From Streptomyces sp. KL109B (GTDB lineage: Bacteria > Actinomycetota > Actinomycetes > Streptomycetales > Streptomycetaceae), in assembly GCF_030766935.1 (NCBI RefSeq), contig NZ_JASERL010000009.1, positions 290,135-354,134 of the forward strand: a DNA stretch of 64,000 nt. Direction: 5' to 3'. The position numbers and the translations under genes were made by a program. Position 1 is the first letter of the stretch. Each line of letters opens with the position of its first letter. The notes beneath the pieces are model-generated. The model searched no databases, had not been told where the DNA came from, and saw only the letters and a program-made list of their open reading frames with translations. This document shows positions 42,288-51,189 of this stretch, in pieces.

Positions 42288-43535
42288 ATGCCCCACGTAC
42301 CCCAGGACGAAGCGGCGGTTCGGCACTACCCGTTCGCGCAGCCCGCGCCGCTCGAGGCGCCCCCGGAGTGGGAGTCGATGAGACGGGAGTGCCCGGTCGC
42401 GCGCGTGACCCTGCCCAGCGGCGACGAGGCCACCCTGCTCACCCGCTACGACGACGTCAGGACCGCCCTGCGCGATCCGCGGCTGAGCCGCGAAGGCACC
42501 GCGAGCGAGGACGCCGCGCGGGTGTCCGACGGCGAGGGTGACATCTTCAACAGCCCAATGGCCCGCACCCTCAACGCCGTTGGGCAGCAGCGGTGGCGCA
42601 GGCGGCTCAGCCGCTGGTTCACCGCCAAACGCGTCCAGGCGCTGCGCCCCGACATGGAGCGCGTGGCGGAGCGCCTGATCGACGAGATGACCGCGAAGCC
42701 CGGCCCCGCCGACCTGGTGGCCGGGCTCGCCTTCCCGCTGCCCGTCTACGTCATCTGCGCCATGCTCGGCGTGCCGGAGCGGGACCGGGACGCCTTCAAG
42801 GGCTGGTCGGACACGTTCTTGAGCATGACGAAGTACACCGCCGACGAAATGGCCACCGCACAGCGCGAGTTCGCCGCATATATGACGGGGCTGATCGAGG
42901 AGAAGCGGGCCGACCTGGAGGCGGGTCGGGTCGTCGAGGGCGAGGAGGACCTCCTCACGCTCCTGCTCACCGCGCCGGACAGCGAGGGCGCCGTGCTGCC
43001 GGACGAGGCCCTCGTCGCCACCGGACAGGCGCTGCTCCTCGCCGGGCACGAGACCACCGCCGGGTTCATCGCCCTGATGGTGGCCCACCTGCTGTCCGAC
43101 CGCGCCGGCCGCTGGGAACGCCTCGTCGCAGACCGTACGCTCATCAGGTCCGCGGTCGAGGAGTCCCTGCGCATCGACCCCAGCAACGGGCTCGGCATGG
43201 TCCGTTACGTCCACGAGGACGTGGAGTTCGGCGACGAAGTCGTACCGAAGGGGACCACCGTGGTGTGTTCCATGTCCGCGGCCAACCGGGACGAGAGCAC
43301 CTTCACGGACGCGCACACCATGGACCTCTCGCGCTCGCCCAACCCGCACCTCACCTTCGGCGCGGGCCCGCACTCCTGCCTCGGTCAGCCACTGGCCCGC
43401 ACCGAGATGCAGACCGTCCTGGAGGTACTGCTGCGCCGCCTTCCCGGCCTCGAACTGGCCGTGGAGCGCGCGGAGTTGCGTCACGTCGAGGGGCTGTTGA
43501 CCGGGCCGCTGCGGGAACTGCCGGTGCGATGGTGA
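42288..43535 (+). CDS. cytochrome P450
   Basis: 415 residues, a typical soluble bacterial P450 (CYP105-like in general look). The I-helix has LLAGHETTAGFIAL, the ExxR pair is EESLR, and the heme ligand loop is FGAGPHSCLGQPLARTE with Cys. CGGAGG precedes the ATG at 42288. It takes electrons from a ferredoxin; a fitting ferredoxin gene is third in the same operon, after the TetR gene. It would hydroxylate or oxidise a small hydrophobic compound; substrate unknown. Confidence 0.95.
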   Translation: MPHVPQDEAAVRHYPFAQPAPLEAPPEWESMRRECPVARVTLPSGDEATLLTRYDDVRTALRDPRLSREGTASEDAARVSDGEGDIFNSPMARTLNAVGQQRWRRRLSRWFTAKRVQALRPDMERVAERLIDEMTAKPGPADLVAGLAFPLPVYVICAMLGVPERDRDAFKGWSDTFLSMTKYTADEMATAQREFAAYMTGLIEEKRADLEAGRVVEGEEDLLTLLLTAPDSEGAVLPDEALVATGQALLLAGHETTAGFIALMVAHLLSDRAGRWERLVADRTLIRSAVEESLRIDPSNGLGMVRYVHEDVEFGDEVVPKGTTVVCSMSAANRDESTFTDAHTMDLSRSPNPHLTFGAGPHSCLGQPLARTEMQTVLEVLLRRLPGLELAVERAELRHVEGLLTGPLRELPVRW

Positions 43536-44224
43536 GCGTGCCTTCCGAGCACGCGCCCCGCCCCGCACCCCGCGCCACGGGCCGGTCGCCGGGCGTCAGG
43601 TCCCTGGAGACCCGCCACGCCATCATGGCCGCGGCCGAGCGCCTCTACGCCGAGCAGGGCATCGGCGGCGTCTCCAACCGGCAGATCAGCGAGGCGGCGG
43701 GGCAGGGGAACGTGGCGGCCGTCGGCTACCACTTCGGCTCCAAGACCGAGCTGGTGCGCGCCATCGTGGCCCACCACTCCGCCGCCGCCGAACGCATCCG
43801 CCAGGACATGCTCGACCGCATCGACGACCCCGACGACGTGCGCGCGTGGGTCGAATGCCTGGTGCGGCCCGTACCGGAGTACCTGGCCCGACTCGACTCC
43901 CCGTCCTGGTACGCGCGGTTCTCCTCGCAGCTCATGACGGACCCGGTCCTGCGGGCCGTGCTCACCGACGACGCCCTGAACCGGCGGCCCCTCGCCGCGG
44001 TCCTCAGCGGTCTCGGCGGACTCCTCGGCCATGTGCCGGACGAAGTACGCCGCGCCCGCGGGGCGATGGCCACCGTCCTCATCACGCACACCTGCGCCGA
44101 GCACGAGGAACGGGTGGGACGCGGCGAGGTGCCACCCGCCTCCTGGCGCGCCACGGCCACGCTCCTCGCCGACGCCGTCAGCGGCCTCGTCGCCGCACCC
44201 GCCACCCCCACACCGAAGGAGTGA
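43529..44224 (+). CDS. TetR family transcriptional regulator
   Basis: 231 residues. HTH: ETRHAIMAAAERLYAEQGIGGVSNRQISEAAGQGNVAAVGYHFGSKTELVRAIVAHH, with GNVAAVGYHF typical of one TetR subgroup. It overlaps the P450 3' end by seven bases (ATG at 43529; GTG at 43532 is possible too). Embedded between P450 and ferredoxin, it likely controls its own operon, perhaps through the palindrome at 42205. Confidence 0.9.
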   Translation: MVSVPSEHAPRPAPRATGRSPGVRSLETRHAIMAAAERLYAEQGIGGVSNRQISEAAGQGNVAAVGYHFGSKTELVRAIVAHHSAAAERIRQDMLDRIDDPDDVRAWVECLVRPVPEYLARLDSPSWYARFSSQLMTDPVLRAVLTDDALNRRPLAAVLSGLGGLLGHVPDEVRRARGAMATVLITHTCAEHEERVGRGEVPPASWRATATLLADAVSGLVAAPATPTPKE

Positions 44225-44233
44225 GTGACCCCC

Positions 44234-44446
44234 ATGAAGATCACCGTCGACCAGGACAAGTGCTGCGGCGCCGGACAGTGCGTACTGATCGCACCCGAGG
44301 TCTTCGACCAGCGCGACGAAGACGGCATCGTGGTCCTGCTCGACTCCCAACCGCCCGCGGACCAGGACGTGTTGGTGGACGAGGCCGCCAGCGTCTGCCC
44401 GGCCGCCGCGATCGAATTGAGCGGCACGCCCGGCGGCGCGGCGTGA
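44234..44446 (+). CDS. ferredoxin ([3Fe-4S]/[4Fe-4S] type, P450 partner)
   Basis: 70 residues. MKITVDQDKCCGAGQCVLIAPEVFDQRDEDGIVVLLDSQPP is the classic P450-associated single-cluster ferredoxin: Cys-x5-Cys in the first part and a final Cys in SVCPAAAIEL. It carries electrons from a reductase (not encoded here) to the P450. The ATG at 44234 has AAGGAG 12 bases upstream; a GTG at 44225 would be too close to that site. Confidence 0.9.
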   Translation: MKITVDQDKCCGAGQCVLIAPEVFDQRDEDGIVVLLDSQPPADQDVLVDEAASVCPAAAIELSGTPGGAA

Positions 44447-44483
44447 GCGAGCCGCCGTCCGTGTACGCCGGCGCCGACCGATG

Positions 44484-45434
44484 TCACGCAGTGAGTGACG
44501 TACGCGCCGCCATCACCCCGAACCCCGCGATGTACTCCTTGATCGGCCGGTAGAACGAGTGCTCCACCTCGTACGGACCCGCCGCGCCAAGGGCGGCGAA
44601 CGCCGCGACCCATGTACGTACCTCATGGGCGGAGTTGCCCGCCTCCTCGGCCATCCGCTCCGGTGTCATCGCGTCGACGGGGGAGAGGTCGCCGGAGGCG
44701 AGCGTCGCCATCAGGGCGCGGTCCCACTCGGGGTTGAGGTCCTGGATCGTGGCCGTGCCGGCGGCGAACGCCTTCGCCGTGTCGATGACCCGCTGCTGGC
44801 GGGCGTCGCGGGCCGCGGCCGTGGGGTGGCGGCCGTTCAGGAGCATGGCGCGGGCGGCGCCGTCGGCGGTGGCCCACTGGGGGACCGGCGGGTCGTGCGA
44901 GAGGCCGCCGGAGCCGATGACCAGGACCCGCTCGTCCTTCAGTCCCGCCAGGTAGCCGCCGATCGCCTCGCCGAGCCTGCGCACCCTGCGCATCGTCACG
45001 AACGGCTCGGCGACGCCGTTGACGAAGACCGGGATGGTCGGCACGGTGTCGATGCCGTCGAAGAGGATCTCCAGCGGCTGGATCGCACCGTGATCGACCT
45101 CCATGCGGCGGGAGACGGCCACGTCGATGTCGCGCCGCGCCACCCACTGGGCGAGTTCCTCGGCGCGCTCGGTCGGCACGTTCAGCGGGCCCGCGGCGGT
45201 GCCGTAGTCGCCGACGCCCAACGCCTCGTAGCCGATGCAGAACGGTGGCATCAGGTCGTAGAAGAAGCCGTTGTAGTGGTCGGGCGCGAAGGAGACGACC
45301 AGCGTGGGGTCGTAGTCCCGTACGAAGGTGCGGGCGGCGGAGAACGCGCCCTGGACCGCCGCGTTCACCTCGGCGGGCGGATCCGCGTACTCAAGGAGCG
45401 GGCTGTGCGACATGGTGACGAGGGCGACGGTCAT
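44484..45434 (-). CDS. mhpB: 2,3-dihydroxyphenylpropionate 1,2-dioxygenase (extradiol)
   Basis: 316 residues, type II (LigB-like) extradiol dioxygenase. The metal His residues fall in TMSHSPLLEY and SFAPDHYNGFFYDLMPPFC, the C-terminal part has VIGSGGLSHDPPVPQW. It opens the ring of 3-(2,3-dihydroxyphenyl)propionate next to the diol, step two of the 3-hydroxyphenylpropionate (Mhp) route. Its start overlaps the mhpA stop (ATGA). Last gene of the mhpC-A-B unit; it converges with the ferredoxin gene. Confidence 0.93.
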   Translation of the reverse strand: MTVALVTMSHSPLLEYADPPAEVNAAVQGAFSAARTFVRDYDPTLVVSFAPDHYNGFFYDLMPPFCIGYEALGVGDYGTAAGPLNVPTERAEELAQWVARRDIDVAVSRRMEVDHGAIQPLEILFDGIDTVPTIPVFVNGVAEPFVTMRRVRRLGEAIGGYLAGLKDERVLVIGSGGLSHDPPVPQWATADGAARAMLLNGRHPTAAARDARQQRVIDTAKAFAAGTATIQDLNPEWDRALMATLASGDLSPVDAMTPERMAEEAGNSAHEVRTWVAAFAALGAAGPYEVEHSFYRPIKEYIAGFGVMAARTSLTA

Positions 45435-47164
45435 GCCGCGACTCCTTCCCGGGTGGGCTCATCGGCGGATTCGGTGGTCAGCGATGCGGCTCGGCGCAGC
45501 GCGGCGAGAGCCCGTGGTGCCTGCCGGGTGAGGCAGGCGGCGGCCACGAAGTGGTCGGGGCGCAGCACGACCAGGCCGCAGGCGCGGACGTCGAACCAGT
45601 CCTTGAGGGCGCCGGTGCCGTCGCCGACGACGGTGATGGGTGCCGGGGAGTCCGCGAACTGCCGCTCTGCCCATGCGCGTTGGGTCTCCGGCATGAAGGA
45701 GACCAGCTTGACGCGGTGGCGTCGCACGAACGCGAGATCGGCGGCGTTGAGGTACGCGGTGGGGTCGGTGCCCCAGGTGGCGAGCGTCCACCAGTCACCG
45801 GTGACGTCGTCCAGCAACACCCCAGCGGCCTCGGAGGTGTTGACCCTCGGCTGAATGAACTGCAGCCCCACCGGGGAGAGTTCACCGGCCGAGTCAACGA
45901 AGGGTGCGAGCCCGCCGCCCCGCTTGAATCCGGCCCGCGCCCGGCCCGGTGTCAGCGTCGCCTGGTCGACCACGACCCCGGCGGCGTAGCGCGGCATCGG
46001 CTTGAACCGCAGCTCGGTGAAGTACGACTTCCACTTCGGTACGAGGTTCAGCGCGGACGCCGCGACGTCGCGCATCGCGCCGCCGAAGCGGCCCATCTTC
46101 ATGACCGCGCCCGCCGCCATGTTCACATCGATCATGTCGGAGGCGTGCTTGCGGCGTTCGGTGCTGTACGTGTCGAGGAGCGCGTCGGACGCGTCGTCCG
46201 CGAGGACGGCGCTGAGCTTCCACGCCAGGTTCGTGGCGTCGCGGATCCCGGAGTTCCAGCCCTGGCCGAGCCAGACCGGCATCAGATGCGCGGCGTCCCC
46301 GGCGAGGAAGACGCGGCCCTTGCGGAAGTCGGCGGCGACGCGGCCGTGGTGGGTGAAGGTGCGCTGGTTGATGACCTGGAGCGCGGCCGGGTCGGGGACG
46401 TGGCGGCGCAGCAGGGAGCGCATGAAGGCCGGGTCGTCGCACAGCTCGGTGGGCTCGTCGTCGTGGAGCATGAACTCCCAGCGGCGGATGCCCTGTGGCA
46501 GCCCGATGGACACGTACGGGCGGCGCGGGTCGGCGCCGAGGTAGACCGACGGGGTGCCGATCGGGTCGTTGGCGACGTCGACGACCACCCAGCGGGTCGA
46601 GGGCGACTTTCCCTCGAAGTCCACGCCCATCCACTTGCGGGTGAAGGAGCTGCCGCCCTCGCAGCCGACGGCGTACCGGGCGGTGAGGGTGACGCTGTCG
46701 ACCAACTCGCCCTCAGGGGACCTGAGTTCGGCGGTGACGGCGACGTGGTCGCCGCGGTCCTCCAGGCCGGTCACCTTGTGGCCGAAGCGGAGTTCGGTGC
46801 CGGGGAAGCGGTCGAGTCCCGCGGCGAGTTCCTTGTCGACCAGCGGCTGTACGAAGCCGTGCTTGCGCGGGTACCCGAACTCCTGCGTGCGGGGGTTGTT
46901 GGTGGCGAGGACCCGGCCGGTGCCGTTGACGAGGCGGACCACGTGGTGCGGGACGGTGTACGGCTCGACCCGTTCCCACAGGCCCGCGGTGTGCAGGGTG
47001 CGGATGGACTCGTCGTCGAGGCCGACGCCGCGCGGATAGTCGATCAGTTCGTGGCGGGCTTCCAGGACGGTGGCCCGGTGGCCGCGGACGCCGATCAGAT
47101 TGGCGAGGGTGAGGCCGACGGGCCCGGCTCCTATGACAACGACGTCGGTGTCGAAGGTGGTCAT
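45431..47164 (-). CDS. mhpA: 3-(3-hydroxyphenyl)propionate 2-hydroxylase
   Basis: 577 residues, FAD aromatic hydroxylase of the MhpA type. FAD motif VVVIGAGPVGLTLANLIGVRGH, the GCEGGSSFTRKWMGVDFEG middle, GDAAHLMPVWLGQGWNSGIRDATNLAWKL, and a C-terminal extension of about 180 residues. With NADH and oxygen it hydroxylates 3-(3-hydroxyphenyl)propionate (or the cinnamate) to the catechol used by MhpB. It lies 16 bases after mhpC. Cytosolic. Confidence 0.93.
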   Translation of the reverse strand: MTTFDTDVVVIGAGPVGLTLANLIGVRGHRATVLEARHELIDYPRGVGLDDESIRTLHTAGLWERVEPYTVPHHVVRLVNGTGRVLATNNPRTQEFGYPRKHGFVQPLVDKELAAGLDRFPGTELRFGHKVTGLEDRGDHVAVTAELRSPEGELVDSVTLTARYAVGCEGGSSFTRKWMGVDFEGKSPSTRWVVVDVANDPIGTPSVYLGADPRRPYVSIGLPQGIRRWEFMLHDDEPTELCDDPAFMRSLLRRHVPDPAALQVINQRTFTHHGRVAADFRKGRVFLAGDAAHLMPVWLGQGWNSGIRDATNLAWKLSAVLADDASDALLDTYSTERRKHASDMIDVNMAAGAVMKMGRFGGAMRDVAASALNLVPKWKSYFTELRFKPMPRYAAGVVVDQATLTPGRARAGFKRGGGLAPFVDSAGELSPVGLQFIQPRVNTSEAAGVLLDDVTGDWWTLATWGTDPTAYLNAADLAFVRRHRVKLVSFMPETQRAWAERQFADSPAPITVVGDGTGALKDWFDVRACGLVVLRPDHFVAAACLTRQAPRALAALRRAASLTTESADEPTREGVAA

Positions 47165-47180
47165 GCTGGATCCGATCGGT

Positions 47181-48041
47181 TCAGTTGTGCGACAGGAAGT
47201 CGATGACGAGACGGTTGAACTCGGCGGCGTGCTCGATCATCGCCCAGTGGCCGCAGCGATTCAGCAGGACGAGACGGGAGTTGGGGATGTTGGCGAGGAG
47301 CCACAGGCTGGTCTCGTAGTGCAGGACACGGTCGTCCTTGCCGTGGATCAGCAGGGTCGGCGTCTCGATGCCGGGGATCCTGTCGCGGTCGACCTTGACC
47401 GGTATGGGGGCGCCGTGCGCGAGGCCCTCGATGTAGTTCTTCAGGTGGTCGGGGCGGGCGAGCGCCGCCTCGGAGCGGGCGCGCGTCAGCTCAGGCGTCG
47501 CGAACCGCGCCTTGTCGTACGTCATGATCTCGACGAGCGCCCGCATGTTCTCCGGGCTCGCGTCCTTGTACGCCTTCACGATGACCTTCAGGCCCTCGCT
47601 GGGGCCGTCGCCTGCGCCGAACAGGGAGGCCGGGCCGCGGCCGAGCGAGGCACCCATCGTCACCAGGTGTGTGATGCGCTCGGGGTGCAGCGTGGCGAAG
47701 CGGACCGCGGTATGGGCGCCCATCGAGTTGCCGACGAGGGCGGCCTTCGGCAGGCCGAGGGCGTCGAGGAACTCCACGAGGGTCGCGTCGTGGTCCATGT
47801 CCTTGGTCGCCTGGGCGTCGGAGTCGCCCCAGCCCGGCATGTCGGGCGCGATGACACGGAATCCGGCGGCGGCGATCTCGGCGATGTTGCCCGAGAAGTT
47901 CGACCAGCCGGTAGCGCCGGGCCCCGACCCGTGCAGCAGCACGACCGGCACGGCGCCGGCCTCCCCGGCCTCGTAGTAGCGCAGGCGCGGGCCCGACGGA
48001 AGGGCGATGTCGTGCGCCGCGGCTTCCTTGGTGAGGGACAT
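47181..48041 (-). CDS. mhpC: 2-hydroxy-6-oxonona-2,4-dienedioate hydrolase
   Basis: 286 residues, alpha/beta hydrolase of the meta-cleavage product hydrolase type. LLHGSGPGATGWSNFSGNI is the oxyanion loop, LVGNSMGAHTAVRFA the nucleophile elbow (Ser), GKDDRVLHYE the acid, and NRCGHWAMIEHAAEFNRLV the His. It cleaves the ring-fission product into succinate or fumarate and 2-hydroxypenta-2,4-dienoate. GAGGAG lies before the ATG at 48041. It is first in the mhpC-A-B unit and is preceded by an iteron-rich leader. Confidence 0.93.
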   Translation of the reverse strand: MSLTKEAAAHDIALPSGPRLRYYEAGEAGAVPVVLLHGSGPGATGWSNFSGNIAEIAAAGFRVIAPDMPGWGDSDAQATKDMDHDATLVEFLDALGLPKAALVGNSMGAHTAVRFATLHPERITHLVTMGASLGRGPASLFGAGDGPSEGLKVIVKAYKDASPENMRALVEIMTYDKARFATPELTRARSEAALARPDHLKNYIEGLAHGAPIPVKVDRDRIPGIETPTLLIHGKDDRVLHYETSLWLLANIPNSRLVLLNRCGHWAMIEHAAEFNRLVIDFLSHN

Positions 48042-48053
48042 GACTCGACTCCT

Positions 48054-48124
48054 CGTTCTTGCATGCGTTCTGTGTGTGCGTTCTTTATGTGCACGCCAGC
48101 GATCGTTATTTACACGCCAGTGAC
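48054..48124. promoter_or_regulatory. iteron-type repeats upstream of mhpC
   Basis: CGTTCT occurs at 48054, 48066 and 48079 (12- and 13-base steps), each within AGAACGCA-like units on the minus strand, and ACGCCAG at 48093 and 48114 (21-base step, with flanking similarity). Regular one- and two-turn spacing suggests activator or repressor sites, probably for one of the two IclR proteins. Confidence 0.5.
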
Positions 48125-48152
48125 ATCGATGGAACGCTCGCCCGCTACGAAT

Positions 48153-48179
48153 GTCAAGGGGTTCCTGACGCCTCTTGAC
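48153..48179. terminator. hairpin downstream of mhpE
   Basis: GTCAAGGGG and CCTCTTGAC (nine pairs with one wobble) around nine bases lie in the 223-base gap between the mhpC start and the mhpE stop. It may end the mhpD-F-E transcript; a second operator is the alternative. Confidence 0.5.
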
Positions 48180-48264
48180 CGCTGTGACCAGGGACTATGG
48201 GCGTACGGGCATGCCGACGGGGGCCGGGAGACACCGCCCCTCCCGGCCCTTGGTGTACGTGATG

Positions 48265-49314
48265 TCAGCTCGCCTGCGCGAGCCCCAGTGCCACGTCGAC
48301 GATCATGTCCTCCTGGCCTCCGACGAGGCCGCGCTCGCCGATCTCGACGAGGATCGTGCGGACGTCGACTCCGTAGCGCTCGGCCGCCGCCTCGGCGTGC
48401 CGCAGGAAGGAGCCGTACACCCCGGCGTACCCGAGGGTGAGCGTCTCGCGGTCGACCCGCACCGGGCGGTCCTGGAGCGGGCGCACCAGGTCCTCGGCCG
48501 CGTCCTGGAGGGCGAAGAGGTCGCAGCCGTGCTCCCAGCCGTTGAGGTTCGCGACGGCGACGAACGGCTCGATGGGACAGTTGCCCGCGCCCGCGCCCTG
48601 ACCGGCGAGCGAGGCGTCGACGCGGGTGACACCTTCCTCGACCGCCGTCATCGAGTTGGCGACGGCGAGGGAGAGGTTCTCGTGGGCGTGGATGCCGAGT
48701 TCGGTGGCCGGGTCGAGTACGTCGCGGTAGGCGCGCATCCGCTCGCGGACGCCGTCCATCATCAGACGGCCGCCGGAGTCGGTGACGTAGACGCAGTGCG
48801 CGCCGTAGGACTCCATGAGCTTGGCCTGAGCCGCGAGCGTCTTGGCGTCCGCCATGTGGCTCATCATCAGGAATCCGGAGACGTCCATGCCCAACTCGCG
48901 GGCGGTCGCGATGTGTTGGGCCGACACGTCGGCCTCGGTGCAGTGCGTGGCGACCCGCACGGAGCGCACCCCGAGCGCGTACGCCTGCTTCAGTTCCTCG
49001 ATGGTGCCGATGCCCGGCAGGAGAAGGGTGGTCAGGCGGGCGTTCTCGATGTGTGCGGCCGCGGTCTCGATCCACTCCCAGTCGGTGTGGCTGCCGGGGC
49101 CGTAGTTGAGGGAACCGCCGGCGAGTCCGTCGCCGTGGGACACCTCGATGCCGTCGACACCGGCCGCGTCGAGGGCGGCCACGATCTTCCCGACCTGCTC
49201 GGGCTCGATGCGGTGCCGGATGGCGTGCATGCCGTCGCGGAGGGTGACGTCCTGGATGAAGAGCTTGGTGGCGGTGTTCGCGGCGGCGTTGTCGGCGGTG
49301 TTCGCGGCGGTCAT
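48265..49314 (-). CDS. mhpE: 4-hydroxy-2-oxovalerate aldolase
   Basis: 349 residues, DmpG/MhpE type. TKLFIQDVTLRDGMHAIRHRI holds the metal Asp, GSLNYGPGSHTDWEWIE follows, and the metal His pair is in LGIHAHENLSLAVANS. It splits 4-hydroxy-2-oxovalerate into pyruvate and acetaldehyde and channels the aldehyde to MhpF, with which it forms a complex in known systems. The start overlaps the mhpF stop (ATGA). The N-terminus has an Ala/Asn/Thr-rich leader. Confidence 0.95.
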   Translation of the reverse strand: MTAANTADNAAANTATKLFIQDVTLRDGMHAIRHRIEPEQVGKIVAALDAAGVDGIEVSHGDGLAGGSLNYGPGSHTDWEWIETAAAHIENARLTTLLLPGIGTIEELKQAYALGVRSVRVATHCTEADVSAQHIATARELGMDVSGFLMMSHMADAKTLAAQAKLMESYGAHCVYVTDSGGRLMMDGVRERMRAYRDVLDPATELGIHAHENLSLAVANSMTAVEEGVTRVDASLAGQGAGAGNCPIEPFVAVANLNGWEHGCDLFALQDAAEDLVRPLQDRPVRVDRETLTLGYAGVYGSFLRHAEAAAERYGVDVRTILVEIGERGLVGGQEDMIVDVALGLAQAS

Positions 49315-50264
49315 GCGTCGGCTCCCTCAAGTGTGTGCGTGTGTGTGGCCATGGCCTCGGCCATCCGCAGGGCCGCGCTGGTCATGATGTCGAGGTTCCC
49401 GGCGTACGCGGGCAGATAGTGTGCGGCCCCCTCGACCTCCAGGAACACGGACACCTGATGGGTGACCGGGGCGGCGGTGAGGGTGTGCACGGGCTGGTCG
49501 GCCGGGACCGGCGTGATCTGCACCCGCTGCTTGAGGCGGTAGCCCGGAACGTACGCGGACACCTCGTCGACGCGCCGGGCGATCGCCGCGCGGATGGCGT
49601 CGTGGGCGGCCTCGTCCGGCGCGTTCACGAGCGCGAGCACCGTGTCACGCATGATCAGCGGCGGCTCGGCCGGGTTGAGGATGATGACCGCCTTGCCGCG
49701 CGCGGCGCCGCCGACCGTCTCGATGGCGTGGCTGGTCGTCTCGGTGAACTCGTCGATGTTGGCGCGGGTGCCGGGCCCTGCGCTCTTCGACGCGATCGAG
49801 GCGACGATCTCCGCGTACGGGACGGGCGCCACGGAGGAGACCGCCGCGACGATCGGGATGGTGGCCTGGCCGCCGCACGTCACCATGTTCACGTTGGCCG
49901 CGCCGACATGGTCGTCGAGATTGACCGCCGGGATCACCATCGGGCCGATGGCGGCGGGGGTGAGGTCGACGAGCTGCTTGCCGTACGGGGCGAGCGCGGC
50001 GGCGTTGGCGACGTGCGCCTTCGCGGACGTGGCGTCGAAGACAATCTTGATGTCCTCGAAGCCGTCCATCGCGATGAGCCCCTGCACACCCTCGGCGGTC
50101 ACGGGCACGCCGAGCCGCTTCGCGCGGGCGAGCCCGTCGGAGTCGGGGTCGATGCCGACCATGGCGCCCATCTCCAGGGTGTCCGAGAGCCGGAGCACCT
50201 TGATCATCAGGTCGGTGCCGATATTGCCCGAGCCGATGACGGCGACCTTGACCTTGGTCTTCAT
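49311..50264 (-). CDS. mhpF: acetaldehyde dehydrogenase (acylating)
   Basis: 317 residues. VKVAVIGSGNIGTDLMIKVLRLSDTLEMGAMVGIDPDSDGL is the NAD Rossmann start, VNMVTCGGQATIPIVAAVS carries the catalytic Cys, and GTRANIDEFTETTSHAIETVGGA follows. It oxidises acetaldehyde to acetyl-CoA. Between mhpD (three bases away) and mhpE (overlapping), so the three are one unit. Confidence 0.95.
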   Translation of the reverse strand: MKTKVKVAVIGSGNIGTDLMIKVLRLSDTLEMGAMVGIDPDSDGLARAKRLGVPVTAEGVQGLIAMDGFEDIKIVFDATSAKAHVANAAALAPYGKQLVDLTPAAIGPMVIPAVNLDDHVGAANVNMVTCGGQATIPIVAAVSSVAPVPYAEIVASIASKSAGPGTRANIDEFTETTSHAIETVGGAARGKAVIILNPAEPPLIMRDTVLALVNAPDEAAHDAIRAAIARRVDEVSAYVPGYRLKQRVQITPVPADQPVHTLTAAPVTHQVSVFLEVEGAAHYLPAYAGNLDIMTSAALRMAEAMATHTHTLEGADA

Positions 50265-50267
50265 GCT

Positions 50268-51086
50268 TCAGGCTCCTTCGTCGGAAGATGTGTGGAAGCG
50301 GACGGAGACGGAGCCGAGTCCGCCGATCTCGGCGGTGAACGCGTCCCCGGCCGCGGCGGGCACCATCGGCCCGAGCGCACCCGACAGCACGACCTGGCCG
50401 GACCGCAGCGGGTCACCGAAGTCGCGCGCGGTCCGGGCGAGCCAGCCGAGGGCGGTGAGCGGGTCGCCGAGGCAGGCCGCGCCGTCGCCGCTGGACACGG
50501 TCTCGTCGCCCCGAGTCAGCGTCATCGTCGCCTCGACCGGCTCGAACTCGGCGAGCGGCCTGGCCGGGGCGCCGAGCACGTACAGCGCGGACGAGCCGTT
50601 GTCGGCGACCGTGTCACCAAAGGTGATGTCCCAGTCGGCGATCCGGCTGTCCACGATCTCCAGCGCGGGCACGGCATGCGCCACGGCGGCCCGGATCTGA
50701 GCGTCGTCGAGCGGGCCATCGGCGAGGTCCGCGCCGAGCACGAACGCGATCTCCGCCTCGACCTTCGGCTGGAGCAGCCCGCCGACCGGCACACAGCCGC
50801 CGTCGGCGACGCTCATGTCATCGAACAGCACCCCGAAGTCCGGCTGATCCACGCCCAGTTGCTTCTGCACGGCGGGCGAGGTGAGCCCGATCTTGCGACC
50901 GGTGACCCGGCCGCCCGCTTCGAGGCGGCGCGCGGTGAGCAGCTCCTGGACGGCGTACGCGGCCTTCACGTCGTCGCTGCCGATGAGGTCGCGTACCGGA
51001 GGGCAGGGCACGTGGTCGGCGGCGGCGCGCTGGAGGCGGCGCGCGGCCTGTGCGACGGCTTCGTCGCCGGGGGATGTCTCGTTCAT
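50268..51086 (-). CDS. mhpD: 2-keto-4-pentenoate hydratase
   Basis: 272 residues, FAH-like hydratase fold: YAVQELLTARRLEAGGRVTGRKIGLTSPAVQKQLGVDQPDFGVLFDDM, the metal site KVEAEIAFVLGADLAD and ALEIVDSRIADWDI. It adds water to 2-hydroxypenta-2,4-dienoate to give 4-hydroxy-2-oxovalerate for MhpE. The ATG at 51086 is preceded closely by GAGGG; upstream in-frame codons run through the operator and are unlikely. First gene of the mhpD-F-E unit, with a perfect palindrome upstream. Confidence 0.92.
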   Translation of the reverse strand: MNETSPGDEAVAQAARRLQRAAADHVPCPPVRDLIGSDDVKAAYAVQELLTARRLEAGGRVTGRKIGLTSPAVQKQLGVDQPDFGVLFDDMSVADGGCVPVGGLLQPKVEAEIAFVLGADLADGPLDDAQIRAAVAHAVPALEIVDSRIADWDITFGDTVADNGSSALYVLGAPARPLAEFEPVEATMTLTRGDETVSSGDGAACLGDPLTALGWLARTARDFGDPLRSGQVVLSGALGPMVPAAAGDAFTAEIGGLGSVSVRFHTSSDEGA

Positions 51087-51126
51087 GCCCTCAGCTTGGA
51101 CACGGGGGTGGCGCCACGCCCAGCAT

Positions 51127-51149
51127 CGAGTTCCGTGTGGCGGAACTCG
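51127..51149. promoter_or_regulatory. perfect 9-bp-arm palindrome upstream of mhpD
   Basis: CGAGTTCCG, five bases, CGGAACTCG, 41 bases before the mhpD start and just downstream of the IclR gene. Size and symmetry fit an IclR-type operator. Confidence 0.7.
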
Positions 51150-51189
51150 GCCGTGAATCGGTGTCTCAGTGACCGAGTCACCGAGTGAC

